A stretch of DNA of 19,238 bases, taken from NCBI GenBank assembly GCA_016841005.1, contig JAEORG010000320.1, positions 1 through 19,238 of the forward strand. The letters run 5' to 3'. Of this stretch, positions 1-6,329 are shown one piece after another. The notes beneath the pieces were generated by a model. It saw nothing but the letters and a program-made list of their open reading frames with translations. It did no database searches and was not told where the DNA came from. Both the position numbers and the translations under genes were made by a program. Origin of the DNA: Candidatus Thorarchaeota archaeon. GTDB taxonomy: Archaea; Asgardarchaeota; Thorarchaeia; Thorarchaeales; Thorarchaeaceae. Every line of letters begins with the position of its first letter. The first letter of the stretch is position 1.

Positions 1-22
1 CATTATACCTGTTGTTTTTCTG

Positions 23-80
23 TGTGGGCCCGATTCAAGCCCTCCCAAAGCGCTTCGGGCTCGCACAGGTCCCATAATCT
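23..80. other. GC-rich segment upstream of dys, possible structured leader
   Basis: This stretch is clearly richer in G+C than its surroundings and holds complementary blocks: GGGCCC, and AGCCC pairing with GGGCT around the self-complementary core AAGCGCTT. In a genome of moderate GC such islands are often structured RNA or leader elements. I tried to fold it as a tRNA on both strands and could not: no valid GTTCRANNC T-arm exists. What it does is unknown; it could also be the edge of a feature outside the window. Confidence 0.2.
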
Positions 81-87
81 ATACAGA

Positions 88-1053
88 ATGACTTATCTCG
101 ATAGTAGTTCGGACGAACGTTCGGTGATAGCATTGGAGAAAGTATCCCATATCAATCCTGACCGAACCAAATCTGTAGTTGACCTTGTTAATTCCATGAA
201 TGAAGTTGGTGTCCTAGGGGCAGGGCGTCTGGGGCGTGCGGCTAAGATCACGTCTAAGATATTCAAGGACCCAGATTGCCTTACATATCTATCACTATCA
301 GGTCCAATGGTTCCAGGAGGTCTGCGAAATATAATCTCCAAACTTGTAAAAGAGGGATACATAGATGTCATAATAACAAGCGGTGCCAATATTGTTCATG
401 ATCTCGTAGAGGCATACGGAGGTGCACACTATCGAGTTCCAGCTCACAAAGATGATTCAGAATTACGGGAAGCTGGAATGGGTAGAATTGCTGATCTCTA
501 TGTCCAAGAGAAAGATTTCGAGACCTTCGAGTCAAAGATTTACGAATTTCTTGATTCACTTAATGAAGAAGAGAGAATTCACCTCTCACCGAGTGAGTTT
601 CTATCAAGACTTGGGCATACTGTTGAAGATGAAGGGTCTATTGTACACCAAGCAGCAGTCAGAGGAGTACCAATATTTTCACCTGGTCTGATGGATTCAA
701 TGCTTGGTTTTCATCTCTATACTTACAGTACAGCAAACAGACTTTCACTCGATTTTGTCAAGGACTTGCGAATCCTCGGAGAAATTGTTATGGAATCCAA
801 GAAGACTGGTGCCATTATGCTTGGTGGAGGTCTTACGAAGCATTTCACTATGGGCAGTACAATTCTTCGTGGTGGTCTGGATTTAGCTGTTCAAATTACT
901 CTCGATAGGCCAGAGGGTGGTAGTCTTGGTGGAGCACCCATTGAAGAGGGAGTTTCATGGCAGAAGGTCCAGACTGAAGCATCTTTCGAATCGGTCATAG
1001 GTGATGCAACAATCATCTTTCCTCTATTGATTATTGCAGCCCTCGAATTCTGA
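88..1053 (+). CDS. dys: Deoxyhypusine synthase
   Basis: Transfers the aminobutyl group of spermidine, via NAD chemistry, to one lysine of translation factor aIF5A, the first step of hypusine formation in the cytosol. From ATG 88 the protein has 321 residues, usual for the family. Recognisable blocks are GAGRLGRAAKI near residue 44, SGPMVPGG near 71, TSGANIVHDL near 97, GGGLTKHF near 246 and the C-terminal VSWQK, whose Lys (about residue 293) aligns with the lysine that forms the enzyme-substrate imine in the human enzyme (Lys329); the flanking Trp and Glu are also kept. The stretch DRPEGGSLGGAP resembles archaeal enzymes rather than the human form. The frame stays open to the window edge and a GTG lies at 22, but those extra residues are low-complexity and unlike the family, so ATG 88 is preferred. 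No SD is visible before either start. The aIF5A gene is not in the window. Confidence 0.9.
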   Translation: MTYLDSSSDERSVIALEKVSHINPDRTKSVVDLVNSMNEVGVLGAGRLGRAAKITSKIFKDPDCLTYLSLSGPMVPGGLRNIISKLVKEGYIDVIITSGANIVHDLVEAYGGAHYRVPAHKDDSELREAGMGRIADLYVQEKDFETFESKIYEFLDSLNEEERIHLSPSEFLSRLGHTVEDEGSIVHQAAVRGVPIFSPGLMDSMLGFHLYTYSTANRLSLDFVKDLRILGEIVMESKKTGAIMLGGGLTKHFTMGSTILRGGLDLAVQITLDRPEGGSLGGAPIEEGVSWQKVQTEASFESVIGDATIIFPLLIIAALEF

Positions 1054-1075
1054 CTCGGAAACACCGATAACAATG

Positions 1076-1103
1076 CTATTAAATATAGTTAACATATTAA
1101 TAG
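1076..1103. repeat. AT-rich inverted repeat between dys and VOC gene
   Basis: CTATTAA (1076-1082) is mirrored by TTAATAG (1097-1103), with GTTAAC between them. It lies in the 184-base gap 1054-1237, which contains no gene I can support. The block also resembles a TATA region (TTAAATATA), so it could be a promoter with a dyad operator. A second TATA-like run, GATAAAACATAA near 1168, is closer to the downstream gene. Assignment to a gene is uncertain. Confidence 0.3.
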
Positions 1104-1224
1104 ATACGAGGTTTTCTACTGGAGATACCTGAATAATTTCGGTTTCCTCTCTGGGATTCCGATATTCGATAAAACATAATTCTACCATTAGGAAATCTGA
1201 AAGAAAGAAAGCTAAGTAAGTTGT

Positions 1225-1230
1225 GGAGGT
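1225..1230 (+). promoter_or_regulatory. Shine-Dalgarno site deciding the VOC start
   Basis: GGAGGT lies 7 nt before GTG 1238. It overlaps the alternative upstream GTG at 1223, so the downstream GTG is the likely start. Confidence 0.7.
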
Positions 1231-1237
1231 TTTCGTT

Positions 1238-1630
1238 GTGACAGATTATCCAGTACCATACAAGAAGGATTCTGTATATTTTCAATATGATGTAAAGGAT
1301 TTTGACCGTGCAAAGAAGTTCTACGAGGAAATAATGGGCTTCAAGAAGGCATGGGACGGAGGTGCCGAAGTCGGTTGGTGTGAATTCGAACTTCCTGTGA
1401 CAGGCGCTCGGTTAGGATTAAATCTTCAAAAAGATGAGGTCAAGAAGGGGTCTGGTGCACTCACCATGAATGTGGATGATATCGCCAAGACGCATGAGTA
1501 CTTTGCGAGCAAAGGGCTCTCTCCCACTGACATTGTTGATATTCCAGACATGGTGTCCTATTTCAATATCGAGGACACAGAAGGGAATCCAATACAGATT
1601 GTTGCTGACCCCAGATTAAAATCTGAGTGA
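1238..1630 (+). CDS. VOC/glyoxalase-fold protein
   Basis: A single-domain protein of 130 residues of the vicinal oxygen chelate superfamily (glyoxalase I, bleomycin resistance, dioxygenases). The fold signature is clear: an opening strand SVYFQYDVKD, the helix DRAKKFYEEIMGFK ending in the turn typical of betaalphabetabetabeta units, an acidic pocket strand WCEFELP, a second strand set beginning SGALTMNVDDIAKTHEYF, and the closing FNIEDTEGNPIQIV that matches the usual 'DPDGNxxxI' end. Such proteins usually form dimers that bind a divalent metal between halves. Candidate ligands are Glu in the first half and the Glu of DTEGN, but I cannot assign them surely. The substrate is not predictable. 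The start GTG 1238 is chosen because of the strong SD GGAGGT. No operon partner: the next gene is convergent. Confidence 0.8.
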   Translation: MTDYPVPYKKDSVYFQYDVKDFDRAKKFYEEIMGFKKAWDGGAEVGWCEFELPVTGARLGLNLQKDEVKKGSGALTMNVDDIAKTHEYFASKGLSPTDIVDIPDMVSYFNIEDTEGNPIQIVADPRLKSE

Positions 1631-1644
1631 ATATCAACTTCATA

Positions 1645-2700
1645 CTATCTTGAACCTATTGTTGTTCTGTTAGCTCTAAAGCGAGCATAGTCCCAGTCCA
1701 TAAATTTCCGTAGATTTCCTTCGAGTAACTTGATCCAGCTAAACAGCTCCCTACTATGATTTCGACCAAGCGATAAATCAAATGGACTTAGTCGGGCTTG
1801 AATCAGAACATTGAAGGTAGCTCGAATTAATCCCTTCGAATCGATATCCGGGTTCAAACTATCTGTAAGCGCCACTCCTGATAATCGATGCCATTCTTTT
1901 CGTCCTGTCTTTTCAGTTGTGTATACAGCTGAACGAACTTGGGTCCCAAAACTGATAATCAGAGTTCCATTAATTCCATCCTTCCACCGGATTAGTAATT
2001 TCCCACCTTCCAGATGTGTAACTCCATAATATGCATCATACTCCCCTGGAATAGATAATGCCACAGTATCATATTGCGACTCCGGGACTAGGAAATTCTC
2101 ATACCTGTAGAAATCTTTGAAACACTTCGTCATATGTTTCAAATCAGTTGGCCCTCTCCAGCTGGTAATTATTAACAGGAGTACTCTCTCAAAAAGCTGT
2201 CTTGCAACTTCTGGAAAATTCGTCTTATTAGTATCTTTCAAGTAATTTCTCAGAGTTTCTTTAGTATCATTGTTATCAGCGAGAAGGTTTAGAGTATTTT
2301 GAGGCTCATAAAATGAAGCATAGTTTAGTGGAGGAACACTCCCTGTCTTCGAGTCCCAGATTAACACGGTCCTAAAGCTAGCTTGTGTTCTAGATAAGTC
2401 CTTAAAATGCAACCTTGCTAAATAGACTCCTAGAATTATGATTGTTAGCACAGCTAGCGCAGCGACTGATGCCTTATACAGAATCACAATTGGATTACTC
2501 GGAATGTCAAACAAAGACCATATTGAGTTTGCCAAAATATTCAGAGATAGACCCAGTACAACTACTGTGATAATTAGTTCTTTCAAGATCTTACTTTCTT
2601 CTTGAATCTTCACTAACGGAGATCCGCTTAGTTGTTCCTCAAAATGATCATAATCCACAAAGTCAAACATTCTTTCTTGCACCAAAGCCAGATATTGCAT
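1645..2700 (-). CDS. Membrane protein with two N-terminal helices, unknown function
   Basis: Not recognised. The 351-residue product has a short N-terminal soluble part, two hydrophobic segments (about residues 42-65, LIITVVVLGLSLNILANSIW, and about 70-95, starting IVILYKASVAALAVL), and a soluble C-terminal region of about 250 residues with mixed charged and aromatic content that ends in a basic tail. No catalytic motif is visible. The first ATG is at 2700, but a good TATA-like box CTTATATC at 2701-2708 on this strand lies directly before it. That would put the transcript start inside the open frame and favour the second Met (ATG ending at 2670, starting MFDFVDYDHF). The gene is convergent with the VOC gene and stands alone. 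Confidence 0.6.
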   Translation of the reverse strand: MQYLALVQERMFDFVDYDHFEEQLSGSPLVKIQEESKILKELIITVVVLGLSLNILANSIWSLFDIPSNPIVILYKASVAALAVLTIIILGVYLARLHFKDLSRTQASFRTVLIWDSKTGSVPPLNYASFYEPQNTLNLLADNNDTKETLRNYLKDTNKTNFPEVARQLFERVLLLIITSWRGPTDLKHMTKCFKDFYRYENFLVPESQYDTVALSIPGEYDAYYGVTHLEGGKLLIRWKDGINGTLIISFGTQVRSAVYTTEKTGRKEWHRLSGVALTDSLNPDIDSKGLIRATFNVLIQARLSPFDLSLGRNHSRELFSWIKLLEGNLRKFMDWDYARFRANRTTIGSR

Positions 2701-2791
2701 GATATAAGCTGGAATCTCTCTCTCTAATCTGAAATTTGGTTCATTTCTGAGATACAGTTCCTATTTATCTTACCGATTTTCGTTGAGATTC

Positions 2792-3331
2792 CTATTCGCT
2801 GATGCGATTACCAAGTGTATAATAACCGAAATCGCCTCCTGTGGCCCAAACAAAAGGCTGGACCTTGCTTAGGTCTAATTTTCCTTCGACTAGGCAATCA
2901 GGATTAACATAGGACTGAACTACCTCTCCGATAATCCCTTCATTGGGATCATAGTCAAGGACTTCACTCACTCTACACTCGATATTGATTGCACATTCCT
3001 TGATCATCGGAGCAGTTTCTAACTTCCCGTAGAAGGTTTCGAAGATTGAGCTCTTGTCATAATCTCTCCCTGACTTACTTCCACATATCCCAGTCTGTTC
3101 AAGGAGACTTTCTGAAGGAATATTTACACTGAATGTTCCACTCTCATGAATCCCAATTCGTGTGTATCTTTTCTTATAGAGGCTGAAGAAGATGTGTTTA
3201 CCAAAGTTGAACGGACTGATATAACCAATAACAAGAAAGTTTGGCTTGCCGTCTACCTTTGCTCCAACTAGAGCAACAGGTAATGGGCTCAACAGATTTC
3301 CTCTTACCTCTTGCTTACCTAAAATAGCCAT
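2792..3331 (-). CDS. Flavin-reductase-domain (flavoredoxin-like) protein
   Basis: Belongs to the FMN-binding split-barrel flavin reductase-like family (DIM6/NTAB, flavoredoxin), which binds FMN and passes electrons to or from partner proteins in the cytosol. Visible family features are the opening RGNLLSPLPVALVGAKVDGKPNFLVIGY, the FGKHIFFSLYKKRYT strand-turn with basic residues that hold the FMN phosphate, the GTFSVNIPS motif (typically F-x-VN-x-P), SGRDYDKSS, and ECRVSEVLDYD. From ATG 3331 the protein has 179 residues, close to the usual 180-190. The frame opens earlier at TTG 3373, but a TATA-like TTAATAAT lies 25 nt upstream of ATG 3331, within that extension, so a leaderless mRNA beginning at the ATG is the better model. 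The electron partner is not evident from neighbours. Confidence 0.82.
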   Translation of the reverse strand: MAILGKQEVRGNLLSPLPVALVGAKVDGKPNFLVIGYISPFNFGKHIFFSLYKKRYTRIGIHESGTFSVNIPSESLLEQTGICGSKSGRDYDKSSIFETFYGKLETAPMIKECAINIECRVSEVLDYDPNEGIIGEVVQSYVNPDCLVEGKLDLSKVQPFVWATGGDFGYYTLGNRISE

Positions 3332-3350
3332 ATTCAATATCGGGTGTCCA

Positions 3351-3360
3351 ATATTATTAA
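3351..3360 (-). promoter_or_regulatory. TATA-like box for flavin-reductase gene
   Basis: Reading the minus strand gives TTAATAATAT, centred about 25 nt before ATG 3331. The spacing suits a leaderless archaeal transcript. The same core, TTAATAATA, occurs 26 nt before the gene at 15865. Confidence 0.5.
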
Positions 3361-3390
3361 GGGTTGACTGCAACGCAATATTAGTGATGA

Positions 3391-3603
3391 TTACGACCGG
3401 GCTGCAATAATGAGTCCTATCACCATAATGATGATGCCCCAGTAGAGATGCTGGAAGTGGAATCCGCCTATGATGACAGGAGGGAAGTCGGGCAACCAGT
3501 GGAGCCAGTCAGTTCCGGGAACAAAATCATGTAAATCGTCCACAAAGATTGCTAATCCAATAATGAATAACACAGTGCCCAATACTTTTCCTTTACTCGG
3601 CAT
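3391..3603 (-). CDS. Small two-helix membrane protein
   Basis: A 70-residue protein with two predicted membrane helices: about residues 7-22 (VLGTVLFIIGLAIFV) and about 52-68 (LYWGIIIMVIGLIIA). The intervening loop is rich in Trp, His, Asp and Pro (DDLHDFVPGTDWLHWLPDFPP). The end of helix one and the loop hold several His and Asp residues that might bind a metal, but that is speculation. AAGGAG at 3616-3621 on this strand lies 12 nt before ATG 3603, longer than ideal. A nearer ATG at 3609-3611 reads only five codons in another frame before a stop, so it is not used. Not recognised as a named family. Confidence 0.6.
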   Translation of the reverse strand: MPSKGKVLGTVLFIIGLAIFVDDLHDFVPGTDWLHWLPDFPPVIIGGFHFQHLYWGIIIMVIGLIIAARS

Positions 3604-3692
3604 GTTTCATATCAGCTCCTTTCACAAGAAAGTGCATTATCAAATATCTGTTTGAATGGTTATGAATTGTTCTGCTTTCCTTGCTCATATGA

Positions 3693-3700
3693 CTTATATC
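3693..3700 (+). promoter_or_regulatory. TATA-like box for Yip1-like gene
   Basis: CTTATATC lies in the divergent gap 3604-3749. A start of transcription about 26 nt downstream (near 3722) would leave a short leader carrying the SD AAGGAGG (3736-3742), 7 nt before ATG 3750. The same octamer occurs on the minus strand at 2701-2708. Confidence 0.5.
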
Positions 3701-3749
3701 AAACTAAGAGAATATTATTCTGTTCTTGTGAGGATAAGGAGGACACGGC

Positions 3750-4433
3750 ATGGATATCCAAGAAATAATGGATACTCTGAGTCTATTTGTGCGAGATCGT
3801 GATGCTGTCTATGAAAATATTAGAGAAGAGAAGAATCTCAGGATTTACTTCATAACATCAACATTTGCTATTGTTGTGTTTGGAGCCTTATACGGTGTAG
3901 TGATGGGTCTCTACGCAGGTGGGATTCAGATTCTATATGACGCATTGAAGATTCCATTGTTGTTATTGATCACTCTCTATGTGACTCTACCTACCTACTA
4001 TGTACTCAATGGGATTCTTGGAGGTGACCTCAGTCTCCGACAGCTCACAGTCTTGTTCATGGTCAGTGTATGTGTTCTGACCACTATGCTTATCGCATTC
4101 CTTCCTGTGACACTATTCTTCACATTGACAACTCCTGAACGAAATTTTGTCACGTATGGTTTCACGGTTCTGTTGAATGTGATTTTCTTTGGACTTTCTG
4201 GACTTACGGCTATCAGTTATCTCTGGCAGGGTTTCAGTAGAATTCATGGTGAGAATAAGCGTTGGGTTTTGGCCACAATGATTGGAACTATTGTTCTTAT
4301 CTTCGTGGGAACTCAGTTAGCATGGGTACTGAGACCATACTTCCATTTCTCATGGGACTTTATTGCGCCTCCAAGTGGTAACTTCTACATTGCTCTGTTC
4401 GAGCTGATACTCCGTTTGATGCGTGGATATTGA
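3750..4433 (+). CDS. Five-helix membrane protein, Yip1-like
   Basis: The 227-residue product starts with a hydrophilic, amphipathic stretch of about 32 residues, followed by five hydrophobic segments at about 33-55, 66-90, 99-124, 133-160 and 172-194 and a short C-terminal tail. This layout, with the Pro in the second segment (YVTLPTYYVLNGILGGDLSL), matches the Yip1/YIF1 domain found in many prokaryotic membrane proteins of unknown role; eukaryotic members act with Rab GTPases in vesicle traffic. The family match rests on topology and overall feel, so it is tentative. The start is fixed by the strong SD AAGGAGG. It converges on the zinc-ribbon array with only 4 bases between the two stops. 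Confidence 0.65.
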   Translation: MDIQEIMDTLSLFVRDRDAVYENIREEKNLRIYFITSTFAIVVFGALYGVVMGLYAGGIQILYDALKIPLLLLITLYVTLPTYYVLNGILGGDLSLRQLTVLFMVSVCVLTTMLIAFLPVTLFFTLTTPERNFVTYGFTVLLNVIFFGLSGLTAISYLWQGFSRIHGENKRWVLATMIGTIVLIFVGTQLAWVLRPYFHFSWDFIAPPSGNFYIALFELILRLMRGY

Positions 4434-4437
4434 TGGA

Positions 4438-4827
4438 TCAACCATACCAGTTTCTGATCACTTCCAAATCCACACCGCAGTAGGGACACTGAGCTTTGTC
4501 TTCCTCAATCCACTTCACATCACTGTAGAGTATGCATTTCTTGCACTCAGGACAGACATCAGGAATCTTCTTTGTACGTAAGCCAAGGTACCATTTGATA
4601 TCTCGATAAAGTGCGTATATCCCTATGACAGGTAAAAACGCCTCTCCGCCTCCTATAATCAATACTTGGAACCATCTAAAGTAACTCGGGTCATCTGCTA
4701 CATAATCAAATCCCACATAGAAGATAACTACAGTTAGAAAACTGGTGACCACAATAAAGACTACAGTGACGACACGCCAAAACCAAAAGGAAAGATGGAA
4801 TTTCTGCATCTCATCCATGTTAGACAT
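4438..4827 (-). CDS. Two-helix membrane protein with zinc ribbon, array copy 3
   Basis: One of three neighbouring paralogues. The 129-residue protein has two membrane segments (about residues 14-38 and 52-73, the second with a Gly triplet IGGGEAF), then a cytosol-facing C-terminal zinc ribbon: CPECKKC near residues 92-98 and CPYC near 114-117, separated by SDVKWIEEDKAQ. The ribbon may bind zinc and mediate protein or nucleic-acid contacts; no enzyme motif is present. The ATG at 4827 overlaps the last 8 bases of copy 2, so the two are probably translated together. Relative to the other copies the first ribbon half has an extra Cys (CxxCxxC). Function unknown. Confidence 0.7.
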   Translation of the reverse strand: MSNMDEMQKFHLSFWFWRVVTVVFIVVTSFLTVVIFYVGFDYVADDPSYFRWFQVLIIGGGEAFLPVIGIYALYRDIKWYLGLRTKKIPDVCPECKKCILYSDVKWIEEDKAQCPYCGVDLEVIRNWYG

Positions 4828-5182
4828 CCCATCCTTTGGTCACTTCAAATTCTAAACCACATTCAGGGCACTGTACTCTGTTTTCTTTGATCCACTCGAC
4901 AGTACTTGAGTAGAGTTTTTCCTCACATTTAGGACATATCTCCGGAACTAGGTATTCGCGATTGGCTAGATATCCCTTGGTTAGTTCGACGAGTCCATAA
5001 TATATTAGTATGATAGCGACGAATATGTACCCTCCTCCCATGAAAATAGGGAAGAGGTGTGAAATTTCCAGTCCAAAGAGTAACCCTACGATACCAAGAT
5101 ATGCAAACAACAATGTGAGTCCTAAGAGAAATGAGAACGCCACTAAAAAGACTAGATGGAATTTCACCTTGTCAGAGATCAT
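4820..5182 (-). CDS. Two-helix membrane protein with zinc ribbon, array copy 2
   Basis: A 120-residue paralogue of its neighbours. After the start MISDKVKFHLVF come two membrane segments (about residues 10-36 and 45-67, with MGGGYIF), a linker KGYLANREYLVPEI, then the ribbon CPKC...CPEC with VEWIKENRVQ between the two knuckles, and a short tail ending KGWDV. The start is leaderless in appearance: there is no SD, but ATTTATC (minus strand, 5207-5213) lies 28 nt upstream of ATG 5182. The same arrangement precedes copy 1, so the duplication included the promoter. Transcribed with copy 3, which overlaps its end. Confidence 0.72.
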   Translation of the reverse strand: MISDKVKFHLVFLVAFSFLLGLTLLFAYLGIVGLLFGLEISHLFPIFMGGGYIFVAIILIYYGLVELTKGYLANREYLVPEICPKCEEKLYSSTVEWIKENRVQCPECGLEFEVTKGWDV

Positions 5183-5206
5183 AATACAAATTGTAGCTCA
5201 TTGGAC

Positions 5207-5213
5207 GATAAAT
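5207..5213 (-). promoter_or_regulatory. TATA-like box of zinc-ribbon copy 2
   Basis: ATTTATC on the minus strand, centred 28 nt before ATG 5182. The 31 bases from here to the ATG match those before copy 1 at about 22 positions. Confidence 0.55.
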
Positions 5214-5241
5214 GCATTCCTTACTTGAGTGATACTTGATT

Positions 5242-5619
5242 TCATGACCATCCTTTTCTCACTCTCAAAGATACTCCGCAGTAAGGACATTCTGCTTTTT
5301 CTGGCTCAACCCATTTTACTTCATTGGAGGGAAGGCCTTCCTTACACTCAGGACAGATATTAGGTACTATCAGTATGCGGGCATCTAGATATGACTTGGT
5401 TATGAAAAGAAGCAAGTATACCATTATCGCAGCGATAACGCCACCTCCGACACTGATGGCCAATGCTCCTCCAACAGAAATCAATTCTCCCTGCAAGAGC
5501 ACTTCAAGTAAAGGTCCAAGGCCAATGACAGTGACATATCCAAAGGCCAGTGCAGATCCTGCAAAGCAACAAAATCCTAAGAAGAACCAAAGGTGGCCTT
5601 TCAGACTGTCAGAAACCAT
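5242..5619 (-). CDS. Two-helix membrane protein with zinc ribbon, array copy 1
   Basis: A 125-residue paralogue. The start MVSDSLKGHLWFFLG resembles MISDKVKFHLVFLVA of copy 2. Two membrane segments follow (about residues 10-36 and 50-72, with VGGGVIA carrying the same Gly triplet), then SYLDARILIVPNI and the ribbon CPEC...CPYC around VKWVEPEKAE, ending RKGWS. All four ribbon cysteines are present. It has its own leaderless-type promoter and is 59 bases from copy 2. The shared plan suggests recent tandem duplication followed by divergence. Zinc binding is expected; the partner or target is unknown. Confidence 0.72.
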   Translation of the reverse strand: MVSDSLKGHLWFFLGFCCFAGSALAFGYVTVIGLGPLLEVLLQGELISVGGALAISVGGGVIAAIMVYLLLFITKSYLDARILIVPNICPECKEGLPSNEVKWVEPEKAECPYCGVSLRVRKGWS

Positions 5620-5643
5620 AATCCAAACTGAGGTTCATCAGGT

Positions 5644-5650
5644 GATAAAT
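5644..5650 (-). promoter_or_regulatory. TATA-like box of zinc-ribbon copy 1
   Basis: ATTTATC on the minus strand, centred 28 nt before ATG 5619, identical in motif and spacing to the box of copy 2. Confidence 0.55.
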
Positions 5651-5684
5651 AGGTTCTTTTTCGCTTGATCAAATTGGCAGAGAT

Positions 5685-5759
5685 GCCTAGACTCTTAAAA
5701 TCACACTCCATAATCCTTTTATTCAAACATTTGAGCGAGTCGTTGAGTCGCCTAGACTC
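5685..5759 (+). promoter_or_regulatory. Promoter and repeat elements upstream of L10e
   Basis: The 10-mer GCCTAGACTC occurs at 5685-5694 and again at 5750-5759. Between them lies a TATA-like TTTTATT (5717-5723), which would place the transcript start near 5747. The second copy is also the right arm of a hairpin GAGTC-GCCTA-GACTC (5745-5759) that would then sit at the very 5' end of the L10e leader. These could be operator sites or an RNA control element. Confidence 0.35.
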
Positions 5760-5776
5760 AAGACCAATCATTTACT

Positions 5777-5782
5777 AGGTGA
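5777..5782 (+). promoter_or_regulatory. Shine-Dalgarno site of L10e
   Basis: AGGTGA, 6 nt before ATG 5789, complementary to the 3' end of archaeal 16S rRNA. Confidence 0.65.
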
Positions 5783-5788
5783 AGAATT

Positions 5789-6328
5789 ATGGGAAAGAGA
5801 CCCGGACACTGTTATCGCGAACAAGATCGCCCACCTTTTGTGAGGCGCAAATATATCCACCGTCAGCCAGCCAGCCGTATCGTTAGTTATGACATGGGCG
5901 AGGCAGGAGGCGATTTCCCGGTAGAACTCTCACTGATTGGTCTAGAGAGGTGTCAAGTCCGACATCAGGCTCTTGAGGCGATACGAATTGCCGCTAACCG
6001 TCACATGACAAAGACCGTTGGTAGGAAGAACTACCACCTTCGAATTCGTGTAGCGCCTTTGCACTACCTTAGAGAGAACAAGATGATCTCTGGAGCAGGA
6101 GCAGACCGTGTACAGGACGGAATGCGAAGAGCGTGGGGAAAGGTCATTGGCTCTGCTGCAAGAGTTGACAGGAATCAACCAGTCGTCACAATCAGGACCA
6201 ATCCTGAGCACATCAAGAATGCTCGACTTGCACTGAAGAAGGCTGCACCTAAGCTACCTACACCATGCAGAATAGTCTTTGACAAGATTGATCCTGCTCT
6301 CAAGAAGAAAATGGGTTATGGTGAGTAA
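5789..6328 (+). CDS. rpl10e: Ribosomal protein L10e (uL16)
   Basis: Large-subunit protein that packs against 23S rRNA near the peptidyl-transferase centre and the A-site tRNA. The 179-residue length and sequence match the archaeal family: the basic start MGKRPGHCYREQDRPPFVRRKY, the core FPVELSLIGLERCQVRHQALEAIRIAANRHM, then LRIRVAPLHYLRENKMISGAGADRVQDGMRRAWGK, which includes the loop that reaches toward the tRNA, and the C-terminal half with TIRTNPEHIKNARLALKKAAPKLP. Start supported by the SD AGGTGA and by the conserved MGKRP N-terminus. It is a single gene here, not in a ribosomal operon, and its stop is one base from the convergent TrmJ-like gene. The upstream repeats suggest its own control. 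Confidence 0.97.
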   Translation: MGKRPGHCYREQDRPPFVRRKYIHRQPASRIVSYDMGEAGGDFPVELSLIGLERCQVRHQALEAIRIAANRHMTKTVGRKNYHLRIRVAPLHYLRENKMISGAGADRVQDGMRRAWGKVIGSAARVDRNQPVVTIRTNPEHIKNARLALKKAAPKLPTPCRIVFDKIDPALKKKMGYGE

Positions 6329-6329
6329 T

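Noticed and set aside
25..75. Possible tRNA or tRNA half on either strand
   Set aside because: No T-arm consensus GTTCRANNC, and the D- and anticodon-arm pairings fail in all alignments I tried.
22..87. N-terminal extension of deoxyhypusine synthase from GTG 22
   Set aside because: The 22 extra residues do not look like the family and the region is GC-rich with pairing potential; ATG 88 gives the normal length.
88..1053. Homospermidine synthase or a DHS-like paralogue instead of true deoxyhypusine synthase
   Set aside because: The missing Asp residues relative to the human enzyme fit what I recall of archaeal deoxyhypusine synthases, and the active-site Glu-Trp-Lys set is kept. A paralogue cannot be fully excluded without a tree.
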